DNA of 64,000 nucleotides from Kwoniella bestiolae CBS 10118 (GCF_000512585.2 NC_089241.1:6404001-6468000); one strand, 5' to 3'; counted from the first letter of the stretch, positions 35,910-49,370 are shown. The notes: generated by a model not told the origin, from the sequence alone. Numbers and translations are program-made.

Positions 35910-37136
35910 ATGACCGTTGCCTCACCCCCTGCTCAAGTAAAACCCACTACCCCTACTCCACCTACCAAATCATCCTTCATAGAAAGGCTTCTACGATTAT
36001 ACCCCATACAAGGCAACCACCACCTGCCCCCTCCCCCTCCATCCACCTCCCCAGCCCAAGATGCCACACCGCGCCATCCCCCTGTGGACGTTCGAGTACT
36101 GGAGACATTCTTGAGTCCGATCGGACGACCACGCCGAGCTGCCTCCATCCCCACCCCTTCAGCGGCAGGCCGAAACACCGGCGATATCGAGTCCCAGTTT
36201 CAGTCCAATACCAACGAATAGACCAAGCCCACCCTCAGTCATGTAGTCCGCACAAACCCCCGAAAAATCATCTTCCTCTCTTCGCTCCTTGTCGTTCTGG
36301 TGGGTATAATAACGGGCTGGGTGATTTTCCTGAATCACATGGGGAGATTATCCAGGTCGAAAAAGGAGGATGGAGAGGAAGAGAGCGGGGTGGATACGTT
36401 GATTATGGTTGGTGATGGGTGTTTTATCTTGATGTGGGTGTTTGTTTCTCTCTACTGTTCTCTTCTGTACCATCCCATCTACGATAGCATCCTATACTAT
36501 ACCCTGGTATCGTTTGATCCCCAATCTGGATATCGTACTCTGCTGAAGAAGAAGATATCCTGATGGAGCAAAGGGATACACATGAATACAAAATCAAGAG
36601 GCCAAATTGACTAATATGCGCGTCGTAGCCTCCTAACAACCCTATTCCTAATCCTCCGCCAAACCCTCAAACTCCTCTCGCAATTCCGTCCCCCCTCCCC
36701 TCCCTCTTCCACCTCAAGTGTATCACCCAGCCAAGAAGGAGAAGCACCCTGGACTCTCCCCGCTTTACCGAGCTACGTAGACGCCGTGGGGAGAACGCAA
36801 CGTACCGGCGACGTGGAAGATCGGTGGATCGTTGGGGAGTGTTTGCCTAGGTATGGGGATGAGAGGGGGAGTAAGTTGTTATTGCGGAGTAGGAGTGCTG
36901 AGGTGGGTTTGTTGCGCGGAGGGCCAAGGGGCAGGATCGAGGTGATCAACCCAGGAGAGGAGGTTCAGGATGGTCAGACACAAGGTGGAGATCGCAGACC
37001 TGAGGGTGGATTGCAAGTTCATGTTGACGGTGAAGGTGGGATGGACCCGCCAGAGGGAGAGATGGTGGTAGTGAATCAAGATGGGGGAGTGGAGAAGGAT
37101 GAGGGTGATGCTACAAATCAGAATAACGAAAAATAA
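35910..37136 (+). CDS. Two-transmembrane protein of unknown function
   Basis: I do not recognise this protein. It starts MTVASPPAQVKPTTPTPPTK and carries a Pro-rich head. The first hydrophobic segment is KIIFLSSLLVVLVGIITGWV, followed by basic RLSRSKK and an acidic patch. A second hydrophobic stretch (CFILMWVFVSLYCSLL joined to LLTTLFLILRQTLKLL) is created by splicing at about 36470 (GTACCA) to 36628 (TAG acceptor). The tail is hydrophilic and acidic, ending TNQNNEK before TAA. The in-frame TAG at 36220-36222 (after QSNTNE) must be removed. Introns of 36, 42 or 48 bases ending at CCCTCAG (36237) would do it and all keep the frame. Two hydrophobic segments and no signal peptide suggest an ER or other endomembrane protein. 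Confidence 0.55.
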
Positions 37137-37477
37137 CGATTGCAGTGAAAGAATGAAAGAGAGATTCCCTTGATGGGATTCCTAAAAATAATGTTCATAA
37201 CGACCAAACATAGATGAGTAGATATGACAAACGGGTTCAAATGAGATTTATGCATACGATTTATCCGTACGCATATATATTCTTGTCCTCCAGCCCGAGT
37301 TCCTGGTGGATCTTACTACAAAATATGGGGACGTTCAATATGTCTCTACTATCATAATCACTCGTCAGCTAGATACTATCACATGTGTTGGTGTTCTTGC
37401 ACATATCCGGAAGGAGGGACCTTCACTCCAAAGTACTCACCCATCTTGATAACCCTAATCATCACCATCTAAATAAT
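37137..37477. other. Convergent intergenic region
   Basis: 3' UTRs of the two-TM gene and GTR2. Nothing else seen. Confidence 0.55.
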
Positions 37478-39226
37478 CTACACCACCGATAATATCTCCC
37501 TCACCCCCTGCCTCAAAAACGTCAAATTATACTCTATAGTCCCCCGTCGAGCTTGCCAAGTCTCCGTACGCAGCAGTACAACCAGAGCGAGGTACCTATC
37601 CAACGAGGAAGGGAGTGAGTATCGGGTTCTTTCACTCACTCACACTCTCTGCAATGATGGATAAACAGTAAAAGATCATATGCAAAAGAACCACTCACGG
37701 CGTAAATTGCCATAAAGCCAAAGTGGTATTAGGCATCAATCTCGTCGACTGCGTCATCCAAGGCTCATCCGGGTCTTCCTCGTCCCACCAGTTTGTAGGC
37801 TCGTCATCTTCCTCCTGGTCCTCGTCCCCTTCGTTGTTTGCAGTTTGCCTCTCTCCATTCACCGCATCTTTGATATCTACTCCGTCCGCTTGGGCTTGAC
37901 CGTCTGAAGAGGATTTCCGCTTTTTGATATGCCTAAAGAAACATTGTCAGTCATGCGTCTCAATTTGATAAAGCATTAAGGAGAATGAGAGAGGCGTAAC
38001 TGACTTGTATAAATCTCTAAATGCCAAAAAGCTAGACAAATACTCTGTCACCTGCTCTGATAGGTCGTCTGTACGATGTCGGTTGTCCGTAGCTAAGATT
38101 ACACCGGAGTTGATGTCGAACAGGAAGGTGTTGTCTGCGCTTGAGTGCTAGACGTGCATAAGAGGAATCAGCATTTCCATATGCTCTGTAGATCCGGCTC
38201 AGTTTCCATTCATGAGGAATGGAACAGTGAACCTCCATATGTTCTATTCTCGATAATTTAACATCTACATCATTCCGTCACCTCCAGATAGGCCGCACTC
38301 ACCGAAGTAAAATCCAACAACAGACTCTCAACAGCAGGTAACATCTCCATCCCCCCCTGCAATACTCTACTCCAAGCATCCCTGAGCGTCACATCGTGTA
38401 CACTCGTCATGGAATACCTCACATCCGATATGAGATTATTAATTATGACCGATATCGTCTGTTGATCTTCCAGGTCGATGTTGGGGTACTGCGATGCGAG
38501 TGATTTGTACGGGAAATCTTCAATCTCTTCACTGGTGGTTCGTTGAATCTCGGCGTAGTTCTCTCCCCTGTAGTCTTCAGAGAGGACTTCGGACTTGTGG
38601 ATGAACATGTGGAATTTGATGGAAGGGTTGGAGAGGTGGAGACGGATCATTAGGTGGACGAAGCGGAGGATGGAATCGTGGTATGAGTCGTCTTGCTGTG
38701 GATCCCCGGGAGCTGCAGAGTTAGCAACAATATCTTGGATGTAGATTGTACGTTAGTTGAGTTGATGACCCACCTGCATGTCCAGCACATACACCACGGT
38801 TGAGAATGTACTTATAGGTACTTCTAGATTATCCAGTTCGAAGTTGGACGGTGTATCCCATATCTGAATGGGTACGATTGAGCTAATAACAATATATGGA
38901 TTTAGCCTATTTCGTTCTGGTAAGAAATATGTGGTTGTACCCACTCATAATTGATCTTCTCAATCTTCTGGGTGACTCCAAAGAAAGGTACTTCCTTGGT
39001 CGGTATCTGCTGGAAGACAGTCTTGATACATGATGTTTTACCTGCTCTATCACGATGATCCTTATTAGCTGAATGCCATGTCATGAAGTTGACAAAGTAA
39101 AGGGTAAGCTCACTTCCTCCAACCTAGTACCAGTATCTTCTGCCTATGCGAATCATCATCTCGTCTTGGTCTGGATGATTCCCCTAGGCCTGCTCCTGCT
39201 GGTGGTTGCGATCCGTTTCTTGCCAT
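37478..39226 (-). CDS. GTR2: Rag-family GTPase GTR2 (RagC/D-like)
   Basis: Small GTPase of the vacuolar EGO/Rag complex that, with GTR1, signals amino-acid sufficiency to TORC1. Starts at 39226 (MARNGSQPPAGAGLGESSR). The P-loop is KILVLGWRKAGKTSCIKTVF, created by splicing across the intron below 39115. A switch region lies around EVPFFGVTQKIEKINYE, and IQIWDTPSNFELDN is the DxxG-like motif. TVVYVLDMQ and FHMFIHKSEVLSEDYRG (the Rag-type HKxD/HKSE guanine-specificity strand) follow. The C-terminal Roadblock-like domain includes YSMTSVHDVTLRDAWSRVLQ, TFLFDINSGVILATDN and YLALVVLLRTETWQARRGTI, ending QGVREILSVV. The C-terminal lobe matches RagC/Gtr2 better than RagA/Gtr1. Confidence 0.85.
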
Positions 39227-39829
39227 TTTGATTGTTATTTCGTTGTGCATCTAATAGTTATACATGGAGAGAGGATGAAAATAGATAAGAACGTCATATC
39301 ATGACTGGCAGATGTCAACAGAATCAATCATCCGACATCATATCCACACGTGCACGGGCCTATTCTCGGTGAGCCTGATGAGCGCGACAAATTCAGTTGT
39401 GACTGATATTTCTTGCTTGCATCGTAGTCACGTGATACGTCATGTTGATTTTGCCTTTTCCCTGTTTACGACGCGTCTGATGGGTTTCACTCAACCCGCC
39501 ATCAAAGATCAGAACGAACATTACTCTCTCCTGTCCTCGATTTTATACCATCGCGTTCATATTATCATCGATACCACCTTCACTCGTCCATCTTGCTCAT
39601 CATCACAACAGGTCTGTCAGCAAACGAGCAAGATAACAGTCGACTCACATCTCTAAGCTAGTCTTGAAGTGCACCATCAACAGGATCCTTTTTATTTCTT
39701 CATACCTCAGCTAGGACCCCTTAATCACGCGTCTTTCACCGCAATCTCCACATCGAGTGAGTGATTTCAACCTCATGGCGCCATCAAGACCGACAGTCAT
39801 TCGCTGATCACCTCATATCATAGTACACA
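39227..39829. other. Divergent promoter between GTR2 and MRC1
   Basis: About 600 bases; no gene seen. An ACGCGTCT-type motif (MluI-box-like, ACGCGT) occurs at 39471-39476 and a second ACGCGT at 39728-39733, upstream of MRC1. Confidence 0.5.
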
Positions 39830-42800
39830 ATGTCCACCTCCTCGCTCACTTCCCTCCCTCCATCAGACTTCCGATCCGCCCCTTCCTCCGACACGCTGGA
39901 CCTCGCACCTCCCAAACCAGCTCCTAAACGAACATATGGACGTGTACGACGTTTATCCCCTTCGCCACCTCCTCTCGGGGAATCATCATCCATATCAAGC
40001 TTCATCGCACCACCCACAACCACCTCACCGTCCAAAGCCTTACTTGATAGATGGTCCTCTGCTAACCAAAGCTGGAGAGATGAGTTGACGAGGCTCGATG
40101 CTCCGTCTTCCGATAAGACTGAGGAACAGCCGGACGAAGATGAAGAAGCTATAAGGAAGGAGATGGAGAAGATGCGAAGACAAGTTAGAGGACTGAAAGC
40201 CCTGGATCATCAACAAACAGCATCAACTTCTGCGCCGATCGAGAAACAGCCGAATTTGGTTGTACCGAAGATCGGATTGGGACAAACATCTAGTACCTCG
40301 TCATTGACTTCTTTACCTACCACCACTCATACATCGCCTTTACGTTCTTCCCCACCACCCCTCCGATATTCTCCTCCACAAGTAAACAACAGAATGCTAC
40401 AAGCGACATCATCGGAAGTAGCTGAAGAGACGCTGTTCCCAGTTAGGAAATCAGGTATGACCGGTAGATCAAAGAAAATCATCGTATCTGATGATGAGGA
40501 AGATGAAGAGGAGCCGCCGTTATTCGCTAGAGATACTTCCAGAAGTGCTTCGCCAGCTGAGGTGGGAGATGAATCTACCACTGAAAGAGGAAGTTCTCCA
40601 CCACCAGATGGGGCTGACGATGAAGAGGATAATGAGAATATTGGGGATTACCTGGACAACTTAGCTGAGAAACAGGCTAGGGCGGAGAAAGAGAGGCAAG
40701 AGGAGGAGGCCAGACAACCGAAATCTTCTGCTTTGGATGGGCTGGACGATTTGTTTGATAATGAGGAAGAGGAGGAACCGCAACAGAAGAAAGGTAGACA
40801 GTCGAGAGTGAGTGATACATCTTGAGTTCACGAATGTACCGTAACTGATGTGCATTTTAGGGACTGAATAAAGCTGACAGAGCTGAGATGGAGAAAGATA
40901 TCGCTCGAGCCCACAGAGGTAGGTGATCCTTAGATTTCACCGTTCGACTCCAGGCCGCTCACGTATTCTGCTCCTCACAGAACGACCCGTCGCCTTCTCT
41001 CGACCTGAGCCAACCCGTCTACCTATCTCATCTTGGATAACTCAGGCTAATGTAGCGGTAAAGACGAGAGCACCTGCGTGAGTCTACTTGCCACTGATCA
41101 TCCACTAGACATGCTGATTATGTTTATTTGTCTCACCAATAGCGAGGTCAAAAGCGCTGTACCTGGTCTCACATTCGCCAACTCTCCCCAAACGAGCCCC
41201 AGCCAACCTACTCCCCCGGACGACGATATCATCGGTTTCACCCCTTCTTCCGGACCCCGTCGTGCGTTAGGGACCACCTCAACCTCTCGAATATCAATTG
41301 AGAACCCCAATACTCCCACTCCCGCTCCCGGTAGAAAAGATAAAGTCGTTGTACCCGGCACTTCTGAAGGGCCTGAATCTGATGAGGACCACGATTTCGC
41401 TACCTTCATAGATAAGGAGGAAGTGCGGGACAAAGAAAAGGTCGATCGCGATGCCAAGCGAAAGAAGCTGGAAGAGTTCAAGGCGACTATGGTTAAACAA
41501 CAAATCGCTAAATTGAATCTTGAACCAACCAAACCATCTTCGTCGGATCATGAGGAAGAGGAAGATGATTTCGAGATTGGGGATGATGAGGAGCCCACAC
41601 CAAAGAAGGAAGTAGTTCAGCCCACGAGAGTCTCAGGTGCTAGAGCGGTTTTATCCAAGAACAATAACCAATCTACTATTTCCAAGCAGAAACAAGGCTT
41701 CCTAGCTAGAGCGGGTAAATTGCACAAGAAGGTCAAAGCGCAAGATCAAGAGTTCAGTGAGACGTATGTCGATCATGCGGGAAAAACTTTCTCGCACGCT
41801 CAGCAGAAGCAGATGAATGGCGGATCGAAACCTGCCAATCAGAAGAAGGGGCGAGAAGAACCGATGAGCCGTGAGGTTCTGGATAATATTATCAAAATGA
41901 GACATCAGGAACAGGTTGCAAACTTTAGACAGAAGAGGGAGGCAGATTATGGTAGAGTGAGAACGCTACCGGAGAAGGTGGAACCGGATTATCAGGTTTT
42001 GGTTGAATCGTCCAAGATTGAGGAGAACGAGAGAGAAGCGGAGGGCGACGATGAGGATGGTGAAGATGAGGAATATAATCCCGATCAGGAGGAGGAGGAA
42101 GAAATGGTATGGAGCGGTGAAGAGGCTGAGGGTACTGAAGTGGATGAAGAGGAGGAACAGGAGAAAGAGAACGAGACTAAATCTACACTTGAAGAAGACG
42201 AGGAGGAGGAAGTAACACCAATGATCAAGCGTAAACCCCGTGCTTCCGCTAGAGTGGCTTTCGATTCGGATGATGAAGATGCTCAGGTCCAAGCCAAACT
42301 TCGATCCTCACCTGCTCAGAGAATCCCTTTGGCTGAGGTACCCGCTCCTCAGCCTACTGCTAGATCTACTCCGGGTGATGGTGATTTTGGAGGTCTCGAT
42401 TTGGCTGGTTTCGGAGATGATAGTGGAAGTCAGGGATTTTCGCAGTTGTTTGGAGATACTCAGGCGGCCACGCAAGATGCAGGGGTGAGTAACCTTTTAC
42501 AAAGAGTGCTCATCATGCCAATGGAGAATGGCTGATTAAAACCGCTACCCTTCTCATACAGCACGACGCGTTCGCGGCCCTCCGAGCTGACCCAGTGGGA
42601 TTCTTACCCACCGACGCTATGTTGCCCGGAGTCCAAATATCAAAAACTCAGGTTGAAAGGGATAATAATCTCATTGCAGCTGAGCTGGAAGAGGCTGCGA
42701 TGGAACGGATGCAGGAGATGGAAAAGCCGAAGAAACAATATATCAATGAGATGGGGTGAGTTCAGCTGTCCTGCAAGATTTTCATTCTTGACATGCAGCT

Positions 42801-44495
42801 GATCATTGGTATTTATAGGTTATTCACGCAAACTAAACCTGCTTATATGGAGGATACCCAGGTATCAGATACCCGAAGGAACTTGGGTGGACCATCAGAT
42901 TTTTCAATTGCTGATACTCCGTTCGGCAAGACCCAGACTCAGACTCAGACCCAAACTCAAACTCAGGTCGATAGGAGAGAGTCGATCAACGAGATTGGAT
43001 CACCCACTCAGACTCAGGTTGACGAAGAGGAATCGTTCACGCGATTACGTAGAAGAGCTTCGAGCGACGATCAGTCAATACCACTTTCGCCCACTCAACC
43101 TGTCCGAGGTGAACGAACGGTATTTGATTCAATGATGAAAGCTTCGTCCCGGGCTGAAAAGCACGAACAGAAGAAACGAATGAAGAGTCGGATGGTGGAT
43201 GAACAGGCTGAGGAGAGTGACGAGGATAATGGGTGGGCCAAGATTGGACAAGAAGAAAATGAAGATGAGGATGAGGGGGACGATGGGTTCTTAGAGGAAC
43301 TTGTGGATGATCAGGAGGTCGATGAGGAGGAGAAGAGGAGGCAGGACGAGTTGGCCGCTGAGAAGAATCGGGAGATCCAACTTGCCGATGATGCTAGGGC
43401 CGAGATTGAGGCGAGGAAGATTACAGAGGGTCAATATAGGCATAAGAAGCGGGGGCAGGATTTCTATTCTGACGAGTCTGGTGATGAGGAGGGAGGGACG
43501 AGGAGGATGTCAAAGAAGGAAAGGAAGAAGAGGAAGTTGGCTAGAGAGGATGGTTTGGACAAACTTGGTAAGTTGTTCATCAACGAACTTGATCTATACA
43601 TGTGTCCAAGGACGGCCTTGCTAATGTGACTTGTTCGTATCGAGCAGAAGGCGAAGCCAACGTGTTCCGTCAGATATATGACCATGATCTCGAATCGGAC
43701 GAGGACGAGGTCGACGAAACTCCTTACTTTGGCAATGACGGATTGGATATCGTCCAGGTGCCCGAAGAGGACGAGACACAGATCGCCATCGAACCTAGAA
43801 GGACATTTAGGGAAAAGATGGATATGTTGAAGAATCGTGCAGCTATGAATCGAGGTGTGAGTATTGTCGTTTCATCTACTTCGTGCTTTTGTAGGAGTAG
43901 GAGGAAGCTGATCATGATGCGAAATAGCTGAATCGCGAGGAAATGGCCGTTGACGATGCGAATGAAGAGGATCTCGCACTTGATCCTCGTGCCGCTGCGT
44001 TGAGGAAGAGGAGGGATACGTATATTGATGAAGACGAGGATCAGCCGATGGGTGATGAAGGTTTTTCTATTTCTAGGTCTATCAGGGGCACTGGTAGTGG
44101 TGCTGTCATCAGTGACAAAAAGCAGGTAAGTGATCTCATACATGACATCGCAAATCAACATTCGCTCCTTCTCCATCATCATAAAAGCTTTTGAAGGATA
44201 CTCAGCTGATATTTTATGTTATGATCAGAACACCACTCGTAAACTCGCCTCGTACGCTTCCTTCGTGCAAGACGAATCGCAGACGAACCGAAGGATCGGA
44301 GGCGGAGCCGCGGGCGTGTCGGTCGTTCGACCTCAAAACTCGAGATCGCTTGGTGGAGCCTCGAGGAGTGGTAGTGGGACTTTCGGTAGACCTGCACCTG
44401 TACCTCATCCTCATCGGCAGAGTACTGGTGGGAGTCATGGGAGCGCGAGTGGGAGTGGGAGTGTGCTGTTGAGTAAGGGCAATAAGTTTGCTTAG
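39830..44495 (+). CDS. MRC1: Replication-checkpoint adaptor MRC1 / Claspin-like
   Basis: Nuclear fork protein that passes the Mec1/ATR signal to the Rad53/Cds1 checkpoint kinase and keeps replication forks paced. Starts MSTSSLTSLPPSDFRSAPSS and ends LLSKGNKFA before TAG. It is very acidic with Glu/Asp runs. It has alternating basic helices (KKLEEFKATMVKQQIAKLNL) and an MRC1-like domain near ALRADPVGFLPTDAMLPGVQ, QYINEMGLFTQTKPAYM, DNGWAKIGQEENEDEDEGDD and YRHKKRGQDFYSDESGDEEG. It carries a run of six TQ pairs at 42931-42966 plus further SQ/TQ sites, the expected ATR/Mec1 phosphorylation cluster. Roughly 1,400 residues over about eight exons. The ACGCGT motifs in its promoter would fit G1/S expression, which is inference. 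Confidence 0.82.
42931..42966 (+). repeat. Coding tandem repeat encoding six TQ dipeptides
   Basis: Six consecutive ACY CAR codon pairs inside MRC1 encode TQTQTQTQTQTQ. Each TQ is a potential ATR/Mec1 phosphorylation site. Four codon pairs use ACT or ACC with CAG and two use CAA, so the repeat has begun to diverge at DNA level while the protein is constant. Confidence 0.85.
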
Positions 44496-44743
44496 GTTTG
44501 CAGTAGGGTTAAGCTTTCAGTTGATTTGCAAAGACTTTTTTGTATTAGTTCGTTCTTGTATGATTCGTATGGTATGGCTTCCTCTTTGTTTCTGTATTTA
44601 TAATTGCTGTTCCGTAGACCTTGATGATATTCTATATTGATGCATAACTACAAGATACATAATAAAGAGACCTATCGATTCTACCCGCATATACGTTCTA
44701 TTTATATAGTGTTGTATAACACAGATCTGCCTTTATAACATGA

Positions 44744-47700
44744 CTACCACTCCAAGGCGGAACTACCACAACCACTCGACGCACACCCTCCCGCTCCCGC
44801 ATTGGCATTGGACTTGGTATTATCCTCCCCCGTCAATTCACCAGACGGCTCAACAATCTCAATGGCAGTAGCTGCATTCCTACCGAACGCTTCTGCCGTG
44901 GCTTTCTTGACCATCCCTAAATGCGTCGATCACAGTATCAGCACAAATGTTGGAAACATCAGGTAAATCGGGAATAAGGGGGTAACTCACACTTGGAAGA
45001 TCCTATAACACTATCGAGATCCTCTGCGGGAGGTAGTTTGACTTGCACCGATTGACCATCTTCTCCCAAGCGCGCTTGGAAGGTTAAGATCTTCAGGGAC
45101 TCGTCGTTCGTACAGTCTCCGTTATCCAATTTGAAATTTCGTTTGTGCAGTCTACAACATCATATACAGTATGTCAAATTAGCCTTCAGCCTCAGCTTTC
45201 AGTCTTCGTCGTCCAGAGATAGACGTATTTGTGAGATGGTATGACACTCACGGACAAGATACATATAGATCACCGTTCTTATCGTCCCCTACGATTCCAT
45301 GATCCAGCACGAACGCCCGTTTGTGAGGACACATCTGCTGAGTCGCGTAGAACCCTTTGTGAGGGACGTGGAAGATTGCCAGTTGGGTGTCGGAACCATA
45401 TCGAACGGCTACACTCCTATTCCAGCCCTCATACCAATCAGCTTCTGGATACCTTATGAGAAACTCATGATGGATGGACGAGAGAAGTATGTTGTACGTG
45501 ACTTACGTGGTATTCTGATCATTGACCTGTAGATCATCTACACCAGCCAAAGATACCCACTTCCACTCGCTCTCAGGAGTCATTAGATGCGAACCGTCGA
45601 ATTTCTGGGAAGGGAAATCCCTCGGCCAATCTGCCGCTCGCTTTTGACCTCGTTCTTCGATGATGTCAATGGCGGGTCTGCGTTCGTCCTGAACCACCAT
45701 AACAAACAACCTCAGTAATAATCCCCGGATCTTTCGGATGAATTGGAACGAAAAGGGGACCCACGGTATTGACAAATTGCCTGAACCTCTTCCGAGCCTC
45801 TGGGTCCTCCACAGCCTTCTTCCATTCATCCTCGTACGTCCCTATGAGATTATCCATCTCTGCGTCTAGGTCTGCGCATATTCCCAATTCATCTTCCAAG
45901 ATGACTTTTCGAAGTTTCTGTTATTATTCCCAGATTAGCAACGTTATCAACAACGAGCAGTTATCGGATGATCGCGACTCACCTCGATACCACCTTCCAG
46001 CGATTCTAGCCAGGGGGCGGTACGTACTAACCTATCTGCCGTTCGGATGTAGTACATCAACTAGATACGGGGGCATCGTGTCAGTGCATGAATGCAGCCG
46101 AGTTTGGGTGGATCGTCCAAACTCACATATCGATCGATGATTCGGACCACCTTGGAAGGAGGTACGTCCTGAGCGAATAATTGGGCATGTCGAGGTTTCA
46201 TACCTCCGTTACCACCCACGAAGACTATTCCATCATGAAAGTTAGCTCGAGCTCTTCTGTACTATCAGTGGAGATGCAGAACAGAAAAAAAGACGTACTG
46301 TTCCACCCTTTATCAGTAGCTATCAATCCGAAATCTTTACTTTGAGCTTCGGCGCATTCCCTCACACAGCCTGAAACGCCACCTTTGAACTTGTGTGGAC
46401 CTGGCACGGTGTTATCAGCACCATAACTATCACTCAAAATCTATCGAGTCTAAAATGAAGAGAGAAGCGTTGACCTACTTCTGACACCCCTATACCTGTT
46501 TTCCAAATCAATAGCCAAACCCACTGAATCTCCCACTCCGAACCTACACCACGTTGTCCCCACGCATGACTTGACAGTCCTCAGCGATTTACCATAAGCA
46601 TGACCGGATTCCAATCCCGCTGCATGGAGTTTCGCCCATATGTCTGGTAAGTCAGGTTTGGACGCTCCGAACAGATCAATTCGTTGACCTGAAAAGGCGA
46701 CATAAGTATTACCCAGTGACAGCCTTTGGGAGGGAACGACTCACCCCCTGTGATCTTGGTATATAAACCATATTCACTCGCTATCTTACCGATAGCTACC
46801 AGCTTTTCTGGACTGATCTCTCCACCTGGTATACGAGGAACCACCGAGAAAGTTCCATTTCGTTGGATATTCGCTAGGAACCTTCACACGTCACACAAGG
46901 TCACCTCAGCTTCTACTTTAGATCACCTAGAGGGGAAGGGGACGACAGACTCACCTATCATTGGTATCTTGATTATGGTGATGTTCAACTTTCATAACAT
47001 GCTCATTGTACAGACTCGAGAGTATCGATGCCACAGCAGGTTTACAGATCTCACAACCGATCGTCCCAGGTGTACCGACCGTTTCGTTTATGGTGGCGAA
47101 ATCTCGTAGTTTCTTGATTTTGATAATTTGGAACAAGTCTTGTCGGGACATCTTGAAGTGCGGGCAGAGACTGACGATTGCACCCTACATCAGCTTCGAA
47201 CGTAGGTGAGCAAAGCAGGCTTGACTTGACTTACGCTGTAGATACTTTGTGGCCTGACTTCTTCATTTCCGCTTTGAAGATGTTGGTCACCATGGGAACA
47301 CACCCTCCACAACCCGCTCCGGCCTTTGTCTTGGTTTTGACCGCTGCCAAGTCTGTGAGACCAGATTTGACGCAAGATCCGATAGCACCCTTAGTCACGT
47401 TCTGCGAGATGTAATTTGGTCAGTATCGCATCCTGCCGCGGAAAGCCGAAATCGACATACGTGACATGAGCAGACCACCGCATCATCGTCCAGATCGCCT
47501 CCGTCGTCCTCGCCAGCCTTCTTAGCACCAAGGATGAAGTCGGAAGGCGGCACGCCCAGCTTTTTCTGTAAACCAGCAAGAAGTATTTCGTATGAGCTAT
47601 CGTGAGTTCCGAAGAGGTTTTACCTCGTCATGAAAACCCACAAACCTTCTTCTTAGTGATCGCAACCAACTTGGTGAAATCCCCAACATCACCAATCATC

Positions 47701-49370
47701 ATGCCACCCAGCAAGTGCTGACCATCTTCAGTGAAGATATACTTCTTATAAGTCGCTGAAAAGGGGTCATGATATGTCAAGCATTGTATAGGACCGTCCG
47801 CAGCGAGTTTACGATGCTTGCTTGGTTTAGGCTGTGAGATGGCCACCTCGCCGTCCGCCACTGGATCGGCTTTGGGCTTCTGAGCAACTCGGATGTCGGC
47901 AAAATAGTCTCCAAAAGATGCTACGTCGACTCCCATGAGCTTGAGACGCGTTGACAAGTCGGGCGGGTTCATTGATCGCGGGACGTGCGCGGCGGTTCCT
48001 TCCGTCTGGGTCTGATATGGAACAAAACTTGGTAAGCTTGTCGATCACCCGTGAACCGCTCAGAAGATGTAATACTTACCAAGTTGAATGCAAGTATATC
48101 TGCCATCTCCACACCAGGAGCAATCAATCCATAAAAATTACCTCTCCAACTCGCGCACTCTCCAATCGCATATACGCCCTTGGCGCTGGTCTGAAGATCA
48201 TCGCCTACTTTGATACCGCCTTTCGGCTCTATTTCGATCCCACTGCTTCGCGCGAGATCATCTCGAGGCTGAATACCAATCGCAAAAATGACCATATCCG
48301 ATTCGATCTTCTCATCTTTGACATTAAAGCCTTCGAAGGTTTCATCACCTTGATCATCCGTACGAGTCAGGATCGAAGATGGTTCGCAGCGAGTTTTCAC
48401 CTCCACACCCATTTTCTCGATCTTCTTCAAAACCAACTCTCCAGCGGAAGAATCGAGTTGTCGATTTAGAGGGTAATCTTGTCTGATCAGGATCGAGACC
48501 TCGGGTACCTTCATGTCGTACACTGCTTTGGCAGCTTCCAATCCCAGCAACTACAAGACGAGATAGAAGGATCAGCCAAGCCTTTCAAGTTGATGAGGAT
48601 TGTTTGACTTACCCCTCCGCCGATGACCGAGGCTCGCTTTACTTCTGGTCTTTCGCCATACTTGATAATCGCCTCGAGGTCTGCGATACTTCGATATACG
48701 AAGACACCTTTCACGGTCTTCGCTCGTTCGGTCGTCATGTATGGCGGTAGACTGGCTACCGACCCAGTGGCAAGGACTAATATATCGTATCTGAAAACAA
48801 TGATCAGCATTTGCCGACATAACACGCCAGGGCCTGATAGTAGAATATAGACATACTTGAATTCATTTGACTTGGAGGTTTTCACTACCTTATTCTCGGA
48901 ATCGATGTGCGTAACCTGCATTTACATCAGCTGCCGTCACTGATATGACGATGCGATAAGCAAACCTACCTGTTCACCAATATGAAACGCAAAGTGCTCT
49001 GGATTCTGCTTGGCATACCATGACACGTCGTTTAAGTATAAATCCTCAATATTCCTGTGCTGGAAGTATTCTGTTCATTCCGTAAGACAAGCCCTATATG
49101 ACTACGACCGACATCACTTACCGGTCAATCCCACTCTGTTGTACGCTACCACCGGCTCTTCTCCGCAAGTCCGGATGAAGTACTTTCCAGCGACGTCCAA
49201 AGTAAGCATCTTTTCGATGAACGCTGCACGTCACTACATCAGCTTTACAGTAACTCAACGCGGTACAATCCAGACTGACCTATCCCTACCATTCCTAAGC
49301 CAACCACCATGACCTGTATCCTTTCAGCGGGAGGCTTTGACGAGCCAGAAGTACCACTTGCGCTGTCCAT
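44744..49370 (-). CDS. niiA: Assimilatory nitrite reductase [NAD(P)H], siroheme, with C-terminal Rieske domain
   Basis: Reduces nitrite to ammonium with six electrons from NAD(P)H, in the cytosol. Starts at 49370 (MDSASGTSGSSKPPAER) and enters the FAD fold with VMVVGLGMVGIAFIEKML. The NAD(P)H fold is ASVIGGGLLGLEAAKAVY. The BFD-type [2Fe-2S] domain is VVCSCHNVTKGAIGSCV with AGCGGCVPMVTNIF. Two sulfite/nitrite-reductase half domains follow, with the siroheme-4Fe4S ligand region HKFKGGVSGCVRECAEAQSK. The C-terminus is a NirD-like Rieske domain, CPHKRAFVLDHG and VSCPLHKRNFKLDNG. The protein ends GGCASSGCGSSALEW before TAG at 44744-44746. More than ten introns. Domain order is that of fungal NiR; all expected cofactor ligands seen are present. 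It shares its promoter with the FNT transporter, fitting coordinate nitrogen control. Confidence 0.93.
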
